Assembly (NCBI RefSeq): GCF_030247185.1
Contig: NC_080570.1
Coordinates: 1,922,001-1,986,000 of the forward strand
Length of the DNA: 64,000 nt
Direction: 5' to 3'
DNA from: Malaya genurostris
Lineage: Eukaryota; Arthropoda; Insecta; Diptera; Culicidae
In this document: positions 47,211 through 57,384 of the stretch, one piece after another
Layout: each line of letters starts with the position of its first letter
How positions within the stretch are numbered: position 1 is the first letter of the stretch
The notes under the pieces: generated by a model
Databases searched by the model: none
Told to the model about the DNA's origin: nothing
What the model saw: only the letters and a program-made list of their open reading frames with translations
Program-made: the position numbers and the translations under genes

Positions 47211-49880
47211 GCATGGAGTTACATAATTTTATTTAGATTTTTATTTATATTTGAATATTTTTTATGAGTTCTACTGATAATTTAAAAGTATACAAAATTA
47301 GTAAAAAATACAAAGTCTCAAAGGTCGGAAATATTCAACAGAAGATGTGACAAAACTGGAATCATAATTTGGGTGAAACTACCGATTACCGATACCGATT
47401 TGAATCAAGTTCATTTTTTGTATAGGGCGAAGGATCCTTGTAGCTCGAAGACTAGTACTTGTACAAAAATGTTGTTCAAGAAGAAATTGTAGAAAATCGC
47501 ATAGAAAGCACTCTTAAAACAAATGCACTGACAAAAAGAATGAATTTCAGAGAAGTAAACAATTAATAATTCCAAGCTGTTTGCCAAATTTCAACTACAA
47601 CTTGATGTAGCCATTCTCGAGATATTTAGACATGAAATTGAAACCTCGCCAAATAAGGATTATAGAACCCTTTTCGAAGTACAGATTCACAAAAACCAAC
47701 GCAAAATAAACGAATCGACATTAATTATCATAAACTGCCTTTGTCTAGAGTCTAGACAGAGAATAAATAGATAGACTTCAGGAAGTATGCCATTAATGGG
47801 TTACCAATTGGAACCCATCAAAGCGTTTCCTTGTCTAGTCCGGCGAGCGATCTCAGTTTGAATAAGACTGAGGGTCCACACTCAACATCAATACTCCGCC
47901 CCGAAAAAGAAAAACTGGCTAGATATCAATTAATCAACTGCAAAGCAATCGCTGTCAGAGGATGGAAAGCTTCCCCAAAAAAACGAGAGAAGAGGATTTG
48001 TTTTCATTATTTTACAAGCTTTTAAGCCACCATAAAAGACTGACTCCTTCACCTCTGAAATAATAATACAACAAAAAAAAAACAAGCAAACACAGCCACA
48101 ACCAACGCAAACTAGAACAATAGGAAGGAGAAGTATAGTCCGTCATAAACATTCAATCTGACAGGCAATTATTTTTTTTTCTTCACTGTCTGATGTTTTT
48201 GCTGGTTTTGTTGTTGGCAGATTATTATCATGATAACTTGGGCTTGCTTTCCATAGACGGATGATTATAATCTAGTATCGTTCATGGCCTACTGGATGCC
48301 GAGAATTTGGATGCGTATCCAATGGTTACACCTCGTCTGCTATTTTACTTACTGGGCCTTAGACGTATGAATAGAGGCCAAATAATCTATGGCTGCTTCA
48401 ATCGAATAAACGCAGGATTATTATCGTCCTCGTCGGTTCCGCCTCTACGAATCAAAAAGATGAATGACGAGCGTAACATGAGGTGATTGCAGCAATTCTG
48501 CATCCGCATGGGAAACAGATCTCCAATTAATTCCGCCCGGATGGTGCAGCAGGATTGATGATCGGGAACCGGACTTCTCCACTGAGCCGTCATCCAGCAT
48601 TTCTTTTTTTTTTTTTTTTTGGTGTGTGTGTGTGCTTTATTGCGCAACGTCTGTTCTGGTGGTGCATCATCCTCCAGCGAAAGAGTGTGACCTCAATGCG
48701 GTTACCATTCCTGGGGGCTATAATTCTGAAATTATTCCTTCAACCGCTGCCTGGTGCACTGTGTGTCTGTTATCCGGATCCGGACGAACGAACAAAGATG
48801 AATGGCGTGTAGTTTTAATTTATGGTATTTTCATATTTCATGTGATATTTCATTTTGTTCGGGGTCTGCTCAACTCGTCCTTTGCTCTGTTCATTTCTTC
48901 TTTCGGTTTGGTTACGCCGCAACGTGTGAATGCAAATTCGTGCCTTTTCGGGAGGCATCCAGCTGCTGCTTCTGACCTCCGCACGTCCACGCGCTAGCCT
49001 GTGGGCCCATTGAAGACCGTTCGGGGAGACAGGAAAAAAAAGTACTGCACCAGAAGAGATGAGTTCAGGAAACACTCCAGGAATTAGCATAAAAAATAAT
49101 AAAATATAGTGTACGTATTATGGCGCGGTGCTACGCGTCTCACTATTTATGGCGTTTGGGGAAATATTTTTCCCAATCCCAAAAACCAGTCGAGACATGT
49201 TTCCTCTCCGCTGTAGCGACAGCTAGAAAACACACAATTTGGCAACTGTCTCAGTTCTTTTCCATTCCTTCGGCAAACTGACCGCCACACGTTTTCCATC
49301 CATCGCGGAAACTCACAAACTTGTTTTGACATGACGGGAATTCACACTCAAAAACAGAGTGCAGAGGCATGGATAACTTGGATCGCTTTTCATCGCTGTT
49401 GCATCGAAGCGAGTAACCGCATATCTCCAACGTGAACGACGCTACTACAAACGAACATAGTTGGCCATGTGATGTGATGGTCAACAGACCGGCAAAGAAA
49501 CACCATCGAAACGCCAACCGCTAAACCGAAACCAAAAGTCAATTGTAATGAAGATCAAGTAGGCTGGGTTTGTTGGAAAACTGAGAACCGAGGAGACTTG
49601 TGGTCGATTTCCGAGGGGAAAATTATTTATGGCTCGCTGCACATAATCGAACTGCGTTCTTTCGTGGTGAGGATATCTGGCACACAGATTGAGTCTGCGA
49701 GAAGCTGGGATTTCTGTAGGCAACGGCAACGTTGTCTACTCATTTGACAACGCTTCTTGGTGAGTAACGGAGAAGAATTACTTTTCATTTGCGTAACGTA
49801 GATAATAAGAGGGCATTTGAATCCGGTCAATGAAAAAGTTCTGTTCGATTCGAATTCTACTTATTAATTGAAAAAAAAAA
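47211..49880. other. low-copy island 7
   Basis: 47211-48100 is AT-rich and unassigned. 48100-49850 is GC-richer and unique-looking, with a T run and (TG)n at 48601-48635. Several 60-120-codon frames exist on both strands, but none has a recognisable domain or is exclusive to one strand. Confidence 0.45.
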
Positions 49881-50089
49881 TACTGATTAAGTACTGTAGA
49901 GTAGAAGAATTTTTACTACTACTACTTCTGCAAGTTTCATCGCATTTTTCGATGAGAAAATCACCGATTTGCTTCAATCAATCGATCCTCGAATTCGAAA
50001 AAGTCATGGGAATCAGTTACCAATTTCAATTTGTTTTTAGAATTAAATTGTCATTATAAATTATTCAACTTATCGGCATTGTCTGTCAA

Positions 50090-51780
50090 TCTCCCTTTGT
50101 GCTAAATTTTTCTTTGTCGCAAACAATTCTACACATCTGTTTTTTTTAATATTTTCGTCAATCAGTCTCTGTTTCGGTATTGTAGATGGATTGCACTTCT
50201 TGAGAATCAACGTGAGATCATTGTTTTGGTACCATTGTGTAGTCGAATTTCATTAAATAAAGTTTTTTAAGTACATTCATAGAGAGCTGTCGTCTTTCAA
50301 CTGTTTCAAAATAGCATATAAACGTTTCCCAAAGTGCTTCGATTGTAAATCTTCCCCTTTTGTGGGGCCAGAATGTATTGAAGAAAGCGCTTTTACCACA
50401 GCTACAAATTACTTGCAAAACCAAAGATTTTTTTTTTCGAAAGTATCAACCTCTTCCGAGGCCAGAGAGCTTCTAAGAAACACTTCGGACGCAGAAAAAA
50501 TCCTTCGTTTGAGAATTCGATTGAGATTGTCAGTGAATTGTCGCGGAAATTTTCTCGGTCGTTTCATCTCATCCCTTTTTAACAGTGCTTTACAATTCGA
50601 TTTCTGTCTTCTGTTTGGATTAAACTTTCGGCTTCGATTGAAATAGTCTCTGTATTCGAACAAGTTCTAGTTTAAGCAACCTTTGATTTGCTGCGATTTA
50701 TATTTTTTTGTCGACTGTAAAACGGTATTGAAATTATGCTCAGTCATCACTCTGTCAATTTGGGATAATACAACGGGGAATTTGTACTCCCAAACCATAC
50801 AAATGGCATTTATTATTTGAACGAATGTTTGCGGTTTCAAGTATCCGAATATAAAGTGATTACTTACGAAAACTCCGATTAATACTTTTTCTCCGGTTTT
50901 TGAAAGCAAATGAGTTTCCGTTTTGACCACAGCTACAAATTGCTTGCCAAACAAGACACTTTTCCTTGGGATATTGATCTCTTCTTCATCATCAGAGACC
51001 AGCTTTTTTTTTTCAAAGAAGTCCGAATGGGGAATAATTATCATGTTATCGTTTTCATCCGACGATTTCATTACCGACATTAACGACATTAATGTCTTTT
51101 GTAAGCAAATTTCCGACAAATTTTCTAGTGTTTTGTTGCCCTCAGGTTTAACGTGGTTTTGCATTTCAGTCTCACTTTTTTTGGGTTGCAAATCTCCGGT
51201 TTTGCTTGAAACAATCTTCGGAATTCGAATAAGTTTTTGACTTAGCTAATTCAAATTTTCGTTAAAGTAGAACAATTGTTTATTATTCAATATGTCGGTA
51301 TTAACTGTCAAACTTCATTTTTGCTGAAACTCTTTCTTGTCGATAACAATTCTTCAATACCGTTTTCTTTTTTCAATATCCATCGATGGTCTCTGTTTCG
51401 TAATTCTCGATGGAATTCTTGGGAATCTACGTGACACCATTTTTTTTTGTACCACTGTGTGAACGAATTTTACCAGTGGCAAGTGGTTTTTCAAGTCCAG
51501 TCATTGAAAGCAGTCATTTACGTCAGAATAGTCTATAAACGCTTCCTAAAGTTCTTCGATTGAAAATTTTCTCGGTTTGTGAAACCAGAATGTAATAAAG
51601 TAATTTTTTACCACAGTCACAAATTACTTGCCAAACAATCTCTGAGATTTTTTCAAACTTCCAAAAGAACTTCGGATGAAGAATAGAACGTTTGTTTGAG
51701 AAATTTTATCAAAAACGAACTATTCATGATTGAAGACGAAGCAAGTGAACTTTTTCTTGGTCGTTTTACTTCATTCTTTT
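50090..51780 (-). repeat. inverted-orientation D,D37E-like relics, inner right segment
   Basis: Three minus-strand copies of the tacaaattgcttg core (about 50400, 50930, 51615) with surrounding text shared with 60.9-63.9 kb. For example 51380-51720 and 63500-63840 are near-identical over about 340 bp. One frame reads LVWQAICSCGQN. Another, open for 174 codons at 50667-51191, reads LFGKQFVAVVKTET across the same bases. Multiple stops in the transposase frame show that these are relics. Confidence 0.6.
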
Positions 51781-51783
51781 TGC

Positions 51784-52068
51784 CTTTCTCATATAGAAAG
51801 GTTATGAAATCACTGTGAAAACCGACTTTTGAACCGAGGCCCGGAGGGCCGAGTGTCATATACCTGAATCCTGAATATTATTTGGATCCGATTTTCGGTT
51901 CGGGAGTTATGGGGTAAAATGTGCAAAAAAGAAAATATGTGTTCTAACTTCTCTCATAGATGGCGCGACCGATTTTCACAAACTAAGGTTCAATTGAAAG
52001 GTCCTGTGGTCCGATGCGTTATTCCTGAATTTCATGCGGATCCGACTTCCGGAACCGGAAATATAGGA
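51784..52068 (-). repeat. family C repeat, left part, host of the LINE insertion
   Basis: Begins tgcctttctcatatagaaagg, ccgacttttgaaccgaggcc and cggagggccgagtgtcatat, the inverted terminus of family C, and runs to ccgacttccggaaccggaaa. It is cut at the target duplication and resumes at 56934, ending in ggcatcattccaccactagg near 57175. Confidence 0.75.
52055..52068. repeat. 14-bp target site duplication, left copy
   Basis: CCGGAAATATAGGA here is identical to 56920-56933 on the other side of the LINE. Perfect identity indicates a recent insertion. Confidence 0.95.
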
Positions 52069-52683
52069 TTTTTTTTTTTTTTATTCAATATTATAGTATA
52101 ATTTTAAGGCACACTGCTTAAGCTCTAAGATGCCAAGGGTATTTACTAATCTTAATTACGACTAACTTAAAACTAGAAAAGTATCATTATGTAATGTAGC
52201 GGTAGCGGATTCTCGAGAAGCTATCGGTAGTGGCCGGTGAATTGAATATCGCATGAGGGTCTTCTATATGCCGTTGGCGAAGATCCATGTTGGCCGCATC
52301 CTTCGGTCCGCGTGGGTCCGCGGGAAACACCCCCAGGCTACGAAGGCCCGGCGGGTGGCCCGCATGCTGGTTTTCGACTGGGGCGGCCTTCCGTGGACGA
52401 TGATGGTGATGTTACGGAAGAGAATGAAAAAAAAAGTAAATATTGTGGAAACGGGGTAAAAAGGGGATGTGGGAATAAAATGTTTGAAAACGATAAAGAT
52501 CTAATTAGTTGCCATCGAGATGGTGAAGAGATAGGGAAGGGGTAACGAAAAAGTTAGTGACAAAAAAAGATCTTGTTAGTTCCAATGAAGATGGTGGACA
52601 GGGACGGGGATCGAGAGAATCGGGCGGATGTTAGTGTCGAACCTGTAGGTGGAGTTTATACTTTCTGAGCGAGGGATAACACA

Positions 52684-55600
52684 TTACACTTGTATATCAA
52701 TGTGTTTAAGGTACTGGTATATGAGAAGCATATATGAACTATCCCGACTCGCCAACACATCCCGAACCGGAACCTCAGGCGGTCTACCTCGGGCCCTAAG
52801 GGATTCCAGTAGCTTCGACCTGGCGTCACGATACTCTACGCACGACCACACGACATGCTCGATGTCCTGATAACCGTCGCCACAGGTGCAGAGACCGCTC
52901 TCCGCAAGCCCAACACGCCGGAGATGTGCGTTGAAGGTGTAGTGATTTGACATGAGCCGCGACATAACACGAATGAAATCGCGACTCACGTTCATCCCCC
53001 TGAACCAAGGTTTCGTCGATACCCTAGGGATAATGGAATGTAGCCATCGTCCCAGTTCGCCATTGCTCCATGAAGTTTGCCAACTTTCGAGAGTTTTCTG
53101 ACGAGAGATACTGAAAAATTCATTGGAGCAGATTGGTCTTTCATAAATATCACCTTCTAATGCGCCCACCTTAGCCAATGAGTCTGCCTTTTCATTGCCT
53201 GGAATGGAACAATGCGAAGGGACCCAGACTAACGATATTAAATAAGACCGTTCAGATAAAGTTCGCAAGTGTTCCCGTATTTTCCCCAGGAAATATGGGG
53301 GATACTTTCCTGGCTTCATTGCCCGGAGAGCTTCTATTGAGCTTAGACTGTCCGTCACAATGAAGTAATGGTCTTTGGGCAAGGTTTCAATGATCTCAAG
53401 GGTGTACTGAATAGCAGCTAATTCTGCGACGTAGACTGAAGCCGGATCACTGAGTTTGTACGAAGCGGTGATGTTTTGATTGAAGATGCCGAAGCCTGTG
53501 GACCTGTTGATGTTTGAACCGTCAGTGTAAAACACCTTTTCACAGTTGACTGTTCTAAATTTATTATAAAAAATATTTGGGGCCACTTGAGGGCGCACAT
53601 GATCCGGGATTCCACGAATTTCTTCTCTCATGGATGTGTCGAAAAACACAGTAGAATCAGAAGTATCCAAGAAATGAGCACGATTGGAAACAAACGAAGA
53701 AGGATTAATATTCTGAGCCATGTAATCAAAATACAAGGACATAAAACGGGTTTGAGAATTGAGCTCGACAAGCCTTTCGAAATTTTCAATCACCATCGGA
53801 TTCAGGATGTCGCATCGAATTAGCAATCGATATGAGAGATCCCAGAATCGATTTTTCAACGGTAAGACGCCCGCCAGTACTTCAAGACTCATCGTATGAG
53901 TCGACTGCATGCAACCTAAGGCAATACGCAAACAACGATACTGAATTCTTTCCAGCTTGATGGAATGAGTGTTCGCCGCGGATCGGAAGCAAAAGCATCC
54001 GTATTCCATCACGGACAATATCGTTGTTTGGTATAACCTGATCAGGTCTCCTGGGTGGGCACCCCACCATGATCCGGTTATTGTACGAAGAAAATTGATT
54101 CTCTGTTGGCATTTTTGTTTCAGATACCTAATGTGACATCCCCAGGTGCCTTTGGAGTCGAACCAGACCCCGAGATATTTAAATGTGAAGACCTGAGCTA
54201 TGGTTTCACCCCCTAGTTGAAGCTGTAATTGTGCTGGTTCTCGCTTCCTTGAAAATACAACCAGCTCAGTTTTCTCCGTAGAGAACTCGATACCCATTTG
54301 AAGAGCCCATGTCGACAAGTTGTCGAGGGTATCTTGCAATGGTCCTTGGAGATCGGCAGCTTTGGGTCCTATAATAGACACAACGCTGTCGTCGGCAAGT
54401 TGTCTTAGCGTGCAAGATGTGTTGATACATTCATCAATGTTGTTCACGTAAAAGTTGTATAAAAGGGGGCTTAAGCATGAGCCCTGAGGAAGACCCATGT
54501 AACTGAATCGTATTGTCGACAAATCACCATGCGCAAAATACATGTATTTCTCGGACAACAGATTATACAAAAAGTTATTCAAAATTGGTGAAAGACCATG
54601 CTGATGCAACTTCTCAGATAGGATGTTTATGGAAACTGAATCAAAAGCCCCCTTGATGTCTAGGAAAACTGACGCCATTTGTTCTTTACGAGCAAATGCC
54701 ATTTGAATTTCGGTTGAGAGCAACGCAAGACAATCGTTCGTTCCTTTACCCCTGCGGAAACCAAATTGTGTATCTGAAAGTAAGCCATTAGTCTCGACCC
54801 AATTGTCTAGACGAAACAGAATCATTTTTTCGAACAATTTCCGGATACAGGAAAGCATAGCAATCGGCCGATACGAATTGTGATCGGAGGCAGGTTTCCC
54901 TGGTTTTTGAATGGCGATAACTCTTACTTGTCTCCAGTCATGTGGGACAATATTATCCTCAAGAAGCCTATTGAATAAATTCAATAAGCGCCTTTTGGCA
55001 GAGTCAGGCAAATTTTTCAACAAGTTGAATTTGATTTTGTCTAACCCCGGAGATTTATTGTTACACGATAAAAGCGCAAGTGAGAACTCGACCATCGAAA
55101 AAGGTGTTTCGTTTCTGTTTGATGAAGCGACGCGCATGATTGTCTGTTCCGGAACAGAGTCAGGACATACTTTTTTAGCGAAATCGAATATCCAGCGGTT
55201 AGAATATTCCTCGCTTTCGTTTGTGGTGTTTTTGTTGCGCATTCGTCGGGCTGTGTTCCAAAGAGTGCTCATTGATGTTTCTCTCGATAATCCGTCTACG
55301 AATCGACGCCAATAACCGCTTTTCTTCGCTTTAATCAAGCTTTTCATTTTAGCGTCTAATGCCGCGTAGTTTCTGAAATTATCAGGTGTTCCGTTTTTCC
55401 TAAACTCGACAAATGATGCAGTTCTCTCCGCGTTTAATTCTGAGCACTCTTTGTCCCACCACGGGTTGGGGGGACGGATGTTAGTTTTCACGCCGGGTAC
55501 ACGTTTCGTCTGAGCTTGAATCGCGGTGTCGAGAATCAAGCCAGCCAAAAACGTGTACTCTTCCTCCGGAGGAAGTTCTTGTGTTGTTTCTAGATTCTCA

Positions 55601-56364
55601 GATATCAAATTTGCGTAGCATTTCCAATCAATGTTTCGTGTGAGGTCATACGAAACATTGATTGTTTCCGATGGTCTTAATCCGGTGGCGATTGAAATTA
55701 CGATAGGCAGATGATCGCTACCGTGGGGATCAGGGATTACCTTCCACGTGCAACCCAACCGTAGCGATGTCGAGCAAAGGGATAAGTCTAGCGCACTTGG
55801 TCTTGCTGGTGGTGCAGGAATTCGTGTCATTTCTCCCGTATTCAAGATTGTCATATTGAAGTTGTCGCAGATATCATGGATCATAGTTGATCTGTTATCG
55901 TCGTGAAGACAGCCCCATCCCGTACCGTGTGAGTTAAAGTCTCCTAAAACCAACGTCGGTGCGGGAAGAAGCTCTATGATATCATTGAGCCGCCGGTGCC
56001 CAACCGAGGCTCTTGGAGGAATGTAGATGGAAGCAATGCAAAGGTCCTTGCCTTTGATTGTAACATGACATGCGACAACTTCAATACCTGGTATCGAGGG
56101 GAGGTTAATGCGATAGAAAGAATAGCACTTTTTGATCCCCAAAAGTACTCCTCCATGGGAATCATCTCGATCCAGACGAATAATGTTAAAATCGTGGAAG
56201 TTTAAGGGTATTTCAGAAGTTAGCCAAGTTTCGCACAATGCAAATGCGTCACATTTCAGATTATTTACTAGAAATTTGAAAGGATCTATTTTTGGGATGA
56301 TACTTCTACAATTCCACTGTATAACAGTGATTGTATCCGTGACCTCGGTGGGTGTCTTAGCCAT
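52684..56364 (-). CDS. LINE ORF2: endonuclease / reverse transcriptase / RNase H
   Basis: A 1226-residue open frame with no stops. N-terminal apurinic-type endonuclease (residues about 10-230): WNCRSI, CETWL, LGDFNSHGTGWG and GSDHLPI carry the expected Asn, Glu, Asp/Asn and Asp/His residues. The reverse transcriptase spans about 480-750: SYRPIAMLS, FGFRRGKGTNDCL, VFLDIKGAFDSV, GLPQGSCLSPLLYNFYV, then LADD at about 656 in place of the usual FADD/YADD, and KYLGVWFD. RNase H spans about 940-1070: FYTDGSN, ELAAIQY, IVTDSLSSIEAL and WVPSHCSIPGNEKADSLAK supply all four catalytic acids and the His. A C-terminal CTCGDG...H....C knuckle (about 1160) follows. The start ATG overlaps the ORF1 stop. All catalytic residues look intact, so the protein may still be functional. 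Confidence 0.95.
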   Translation of the reverse strand: MAKTPTEVTDTITVIQWNCRSIIPKIDPFKFLVNNLKCDAFALCETWLTSEIPLNFHDFNIIRLDRDDSHGGVLLGIKKCYSFYRINLPSIPGIEVVACHVTIKGKDLCIASIYIPPRASVGHRRLNDIIELLPAPTLVLGDFNSHGTGWGCLHDDNRSTMIHDICDNFNMTILNTGEMTRIPAPPARPSALDLSLCSTSLRLGCTWKVIPDPHGSDHLPIVISIATGLRPSETINVSYDLTRNIDWKCYANLISENLETTQELPPEEEYTFLAGLILDTAIQAQTKRVPGVKTNIRPPNPWWDKECSELNAERTASFVEFRKNGTPDNFRNYAALDAKMKSLIKAKKSGYWRRFVDGLSRETSMSTLWNTARRMRNKNTTNESEEYSNRWIFDFAKKVCPDSVPEQTIMRVASSNRNETPFSMVEFSLALLSCNNKSPGLDKIKFNLLKNLPDSAKRRLLNLFNRLLEDNIVPHDWRQVRVIAIQKPGKPASDHNSYRPIAMLSCIRKLFEKMILFRLDNWVETNGLLSDTQFGFRRGKGTNDCLALLSTEIQMAFARKEQMASVFLDIKGAFDSVSINILSEKLHQHGLSPILNNFLYNLLSEKYMYFAHGDLSTIRFSYMGLPQGSCLSPLLYNFYVNNIDECINTSCTLRQLADDSVVSIIGPKAADLQGPLQDTLDNLSTWALQMGIEFSTEKTELVVFSRKREPAQLQLQLGGETIAQVFTFKYLGVWFDSKGTWGCHIRYLKQKCQQRINFLRTITGSWWGAHPGDLIRLYQTTILSVMEYGCFCFRSAANTHSIKLERIQYRCLRIALGCMQSTHTMSLEVLAGVLPLKNRFWDLSYRLLIRCDILNPMVIENFERLVELNSQTRFMSLYFDYMAQNINPSSFVSNRAHFLDTSDSTVFFDTSMREEIRGIPDHVRPQVAPNIFYNKFRTVNCEKVFYTDGSNINRSTGFGIFNQNITASYKLSDPASVYVAELAAIQYTLEIIETLPKDHYFIVTDSLSSIEALRAMKPGKYPPYFLGKIREHLRTLSERSYLISLVWVPSHCSIPGNEKADSLAKVGALEGDIYERPICSNEFFSISRQKTLESWQTSWSNGELGRWLHSIIPRVSTKPWFRGMNVSRDFIRVMSRLMSNHYTFNAHLRRVGLAESGLCTCGDGYQDIEHVVWSCVEYRDARSKLLESLRARGRPPEVPVRDVLASRDSSYMLLIYQYLKHIDIQV

Positions 56365-56914
56365 CGAAGGATACGATCGCTGAAAGAAGGGGCCATTTTG
56401 CAGTCAACTGCTTCAAGAATGTTTTAACTGTAGGAATAAAAGCCATTATCAGGCTTTTAAGAGGTTCAGAAATATTGAAAGTAGACATGATCCAGTCCAC
56501 AATATCAGAGAATTTAACAAACCCAGTATTTGGTAAATTTTCTGACTGATCTTTAGGGACTTTCGGGGGTTTTGAAGTCCCAGGAAGTGATGGAAACTCT
56601 TGCTCGGAATTTAATTTTCCAAGGCCTGGAGCTTTTTTCTCTGGTTTTTTGCCATCACTACCAGTTGTTGTAATTTTTCGGAACCCATCAGAGGACATCT
56701 TCGAACCCTTACTAGGGAGCTTTTGAGAAGATTTATTTCTCCTCTTTCTAATTGATGAGCTATGAGGGACAGCCGAAGATGTACCTTCGAGGGGGTCATC
56801 ATATTCGCTCTCGTCAGTTGACAAGTAAGCGTAAGGATTTTCGGTAGGTGGCGTAGCACATTTCAACATTTCTGCAAAAGAGCGTTTGGAATGTTGCTTA
56901 AGTGAACGCTTCAT
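56357..56914 (-). CDS. LINE ORF1, 5'-truncated C-terminal part
   Basis: 185 codons from an ATG only six bases inside the element boundary to TAA at 56359-56357. The content is a hydrophilic, Ser/Pro/Lys-rich stretch (KRSFAEMLKCATPP, EFPSLPGTSKPP) and a hydrophobic C terminus (SLIMAFIPTVKTFLKQLTAKWPLL), which I recognise as the tail of I-type ORF1 proteins. The Gag-like domain and CCHC zinc knuckles expected upstream are absent, so the first Met is probably an internal Met of a longer protein. ORF1 ends in ATGGCTAA, where ATG is the ORF2 start (8-nt overlap in another frame), suggesting coupled translation. Confidence 0.8.
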   Translation of the reverse strand: MKRSLKQHSKRSFAEMLKCATPPTENPYAYLSTDESEYDDPLEGTSSAVPHSSSIRKRRNKSSQKLPSKGSKMSSDGFRKITTTGSDGKKPEKKAPGLGKLNSEQEFPSLPGTSKPPKVPKDQSENLPNTGFVKFSDIVDWIMSTFNISEPLKSLIMAFIPTVKTFLKQLTAKWPLLSAIVSFDG

Positions 56915-56919
56915 TTTAT

Positions 56920-56933
56920 CCGGAAATATAGGA
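56920..56933. repeat. 14-bp target site duplication, right copy
   Basis: CCGGAAATATAGGA, identical to 52055-52068. Confidence 0.95.
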
Positions 56934-57180
56934 TAAAGTGGGTTAAAATTTGTATAGCATCACTGAAAATGGGGAAAAACCTTAAAAAAATGTCTAAATC
57001 GACCTCAAATCTTCTCCAATTGATAGTTTTTATCAGTAGACGTTCATACAAACCGATTTCGGTTATTCTTTTAAGAATCGAAGAAAATTATTTTGAAGAA
57101 TACCACAGTATTATATATGATAGTATGATTGATATGAAAAAGGCATCATTCCACCACTAGGTGGATTAAAACAGATTTTT
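56934..57180 (-). repeat. repeat resuming right of the LINE
   Basis: Continues the interrupted repeat with taaagtgggttaaaatttgt and ends in gatatgaaaaaggcatcatt and ccactaggtggattaaaaca. That ending also occurs at 9360-9410, and the terminus mirrors the tgcctttctcatat start at 51784, so the intact element probably had short inverted ends. Confidence 0.65.
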
Positions 57181-57192
57181 CTCAGTGTCATA

Positions 57193-57382
57193 CACGGGTA
57201 AAAATCTATTGCCGGTACCATGATTTTTTAATCATGAAATCATGTTTTCTCATAAAATTTCTTGAGCAATATGATTGTTCTTGATATCAATCGTTTTGAT
57301 AAAGAAATTATGACTTATTATTCAGGAGATTCATAATTTCATGATTTTTAATCATGGTTCCGGCAATATATTTTTATCCGTG
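57193..57382. mobile_element. 190-bp MITE with long inverted ends and TA target
   Basis: The left end CACGGGTAAAAATCTATTGC and the reverse complement of the right end CACGGATAAAAATATATTGC continue into cgg(t/a)accatgatt...aatcatg, giving about 45 bp of inverted repeat. TA lies on both sides (57191-57192, 57383-57384). No coding capacity. The hairpin-like structure is clear. Confidence 0.9.
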
Positions 57383-57384
57383 TA

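Larger units (their letters stand above)
52069..56919 (-). mobile_element. I-type non-LTR retrotransposon, 4.85 kb, recent insertion
   Basis: Bounded by perfect 14-bp target duplications. The 3' end on the minus strand is an A14 tail (T14 at 52069-52082), preceded by a roughly 600-bp 3' untranslated region (52083-52683). The body holds a truncated ORF1 and an intact ORF2 with endonuclease, reverse transcriptase and RNase H. The RNase H domain places it with the I/LOA-type LINE groups rather than Jockey. The 5' end at 56919 lies inside ORF1, so the copy is 5'-truncated as is usual for target-primed insertion. It interrupts a family C repeat. Confidence 0.95.

Noticed and set aside
49147..49730. 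Series of Cys-containing minus-strand frames that could suggest a secreted cysteine-rich peptide
   Set aside because: Cys spacing is irregular, no signal peptide with a supporting start is visible, and neighbouring frames overlap; not supportable as a gene.
52649..56383. Plus-strand frames across the LINE
   Set aside because: Shadows of the minus-strand ORF2; no independent motifs.
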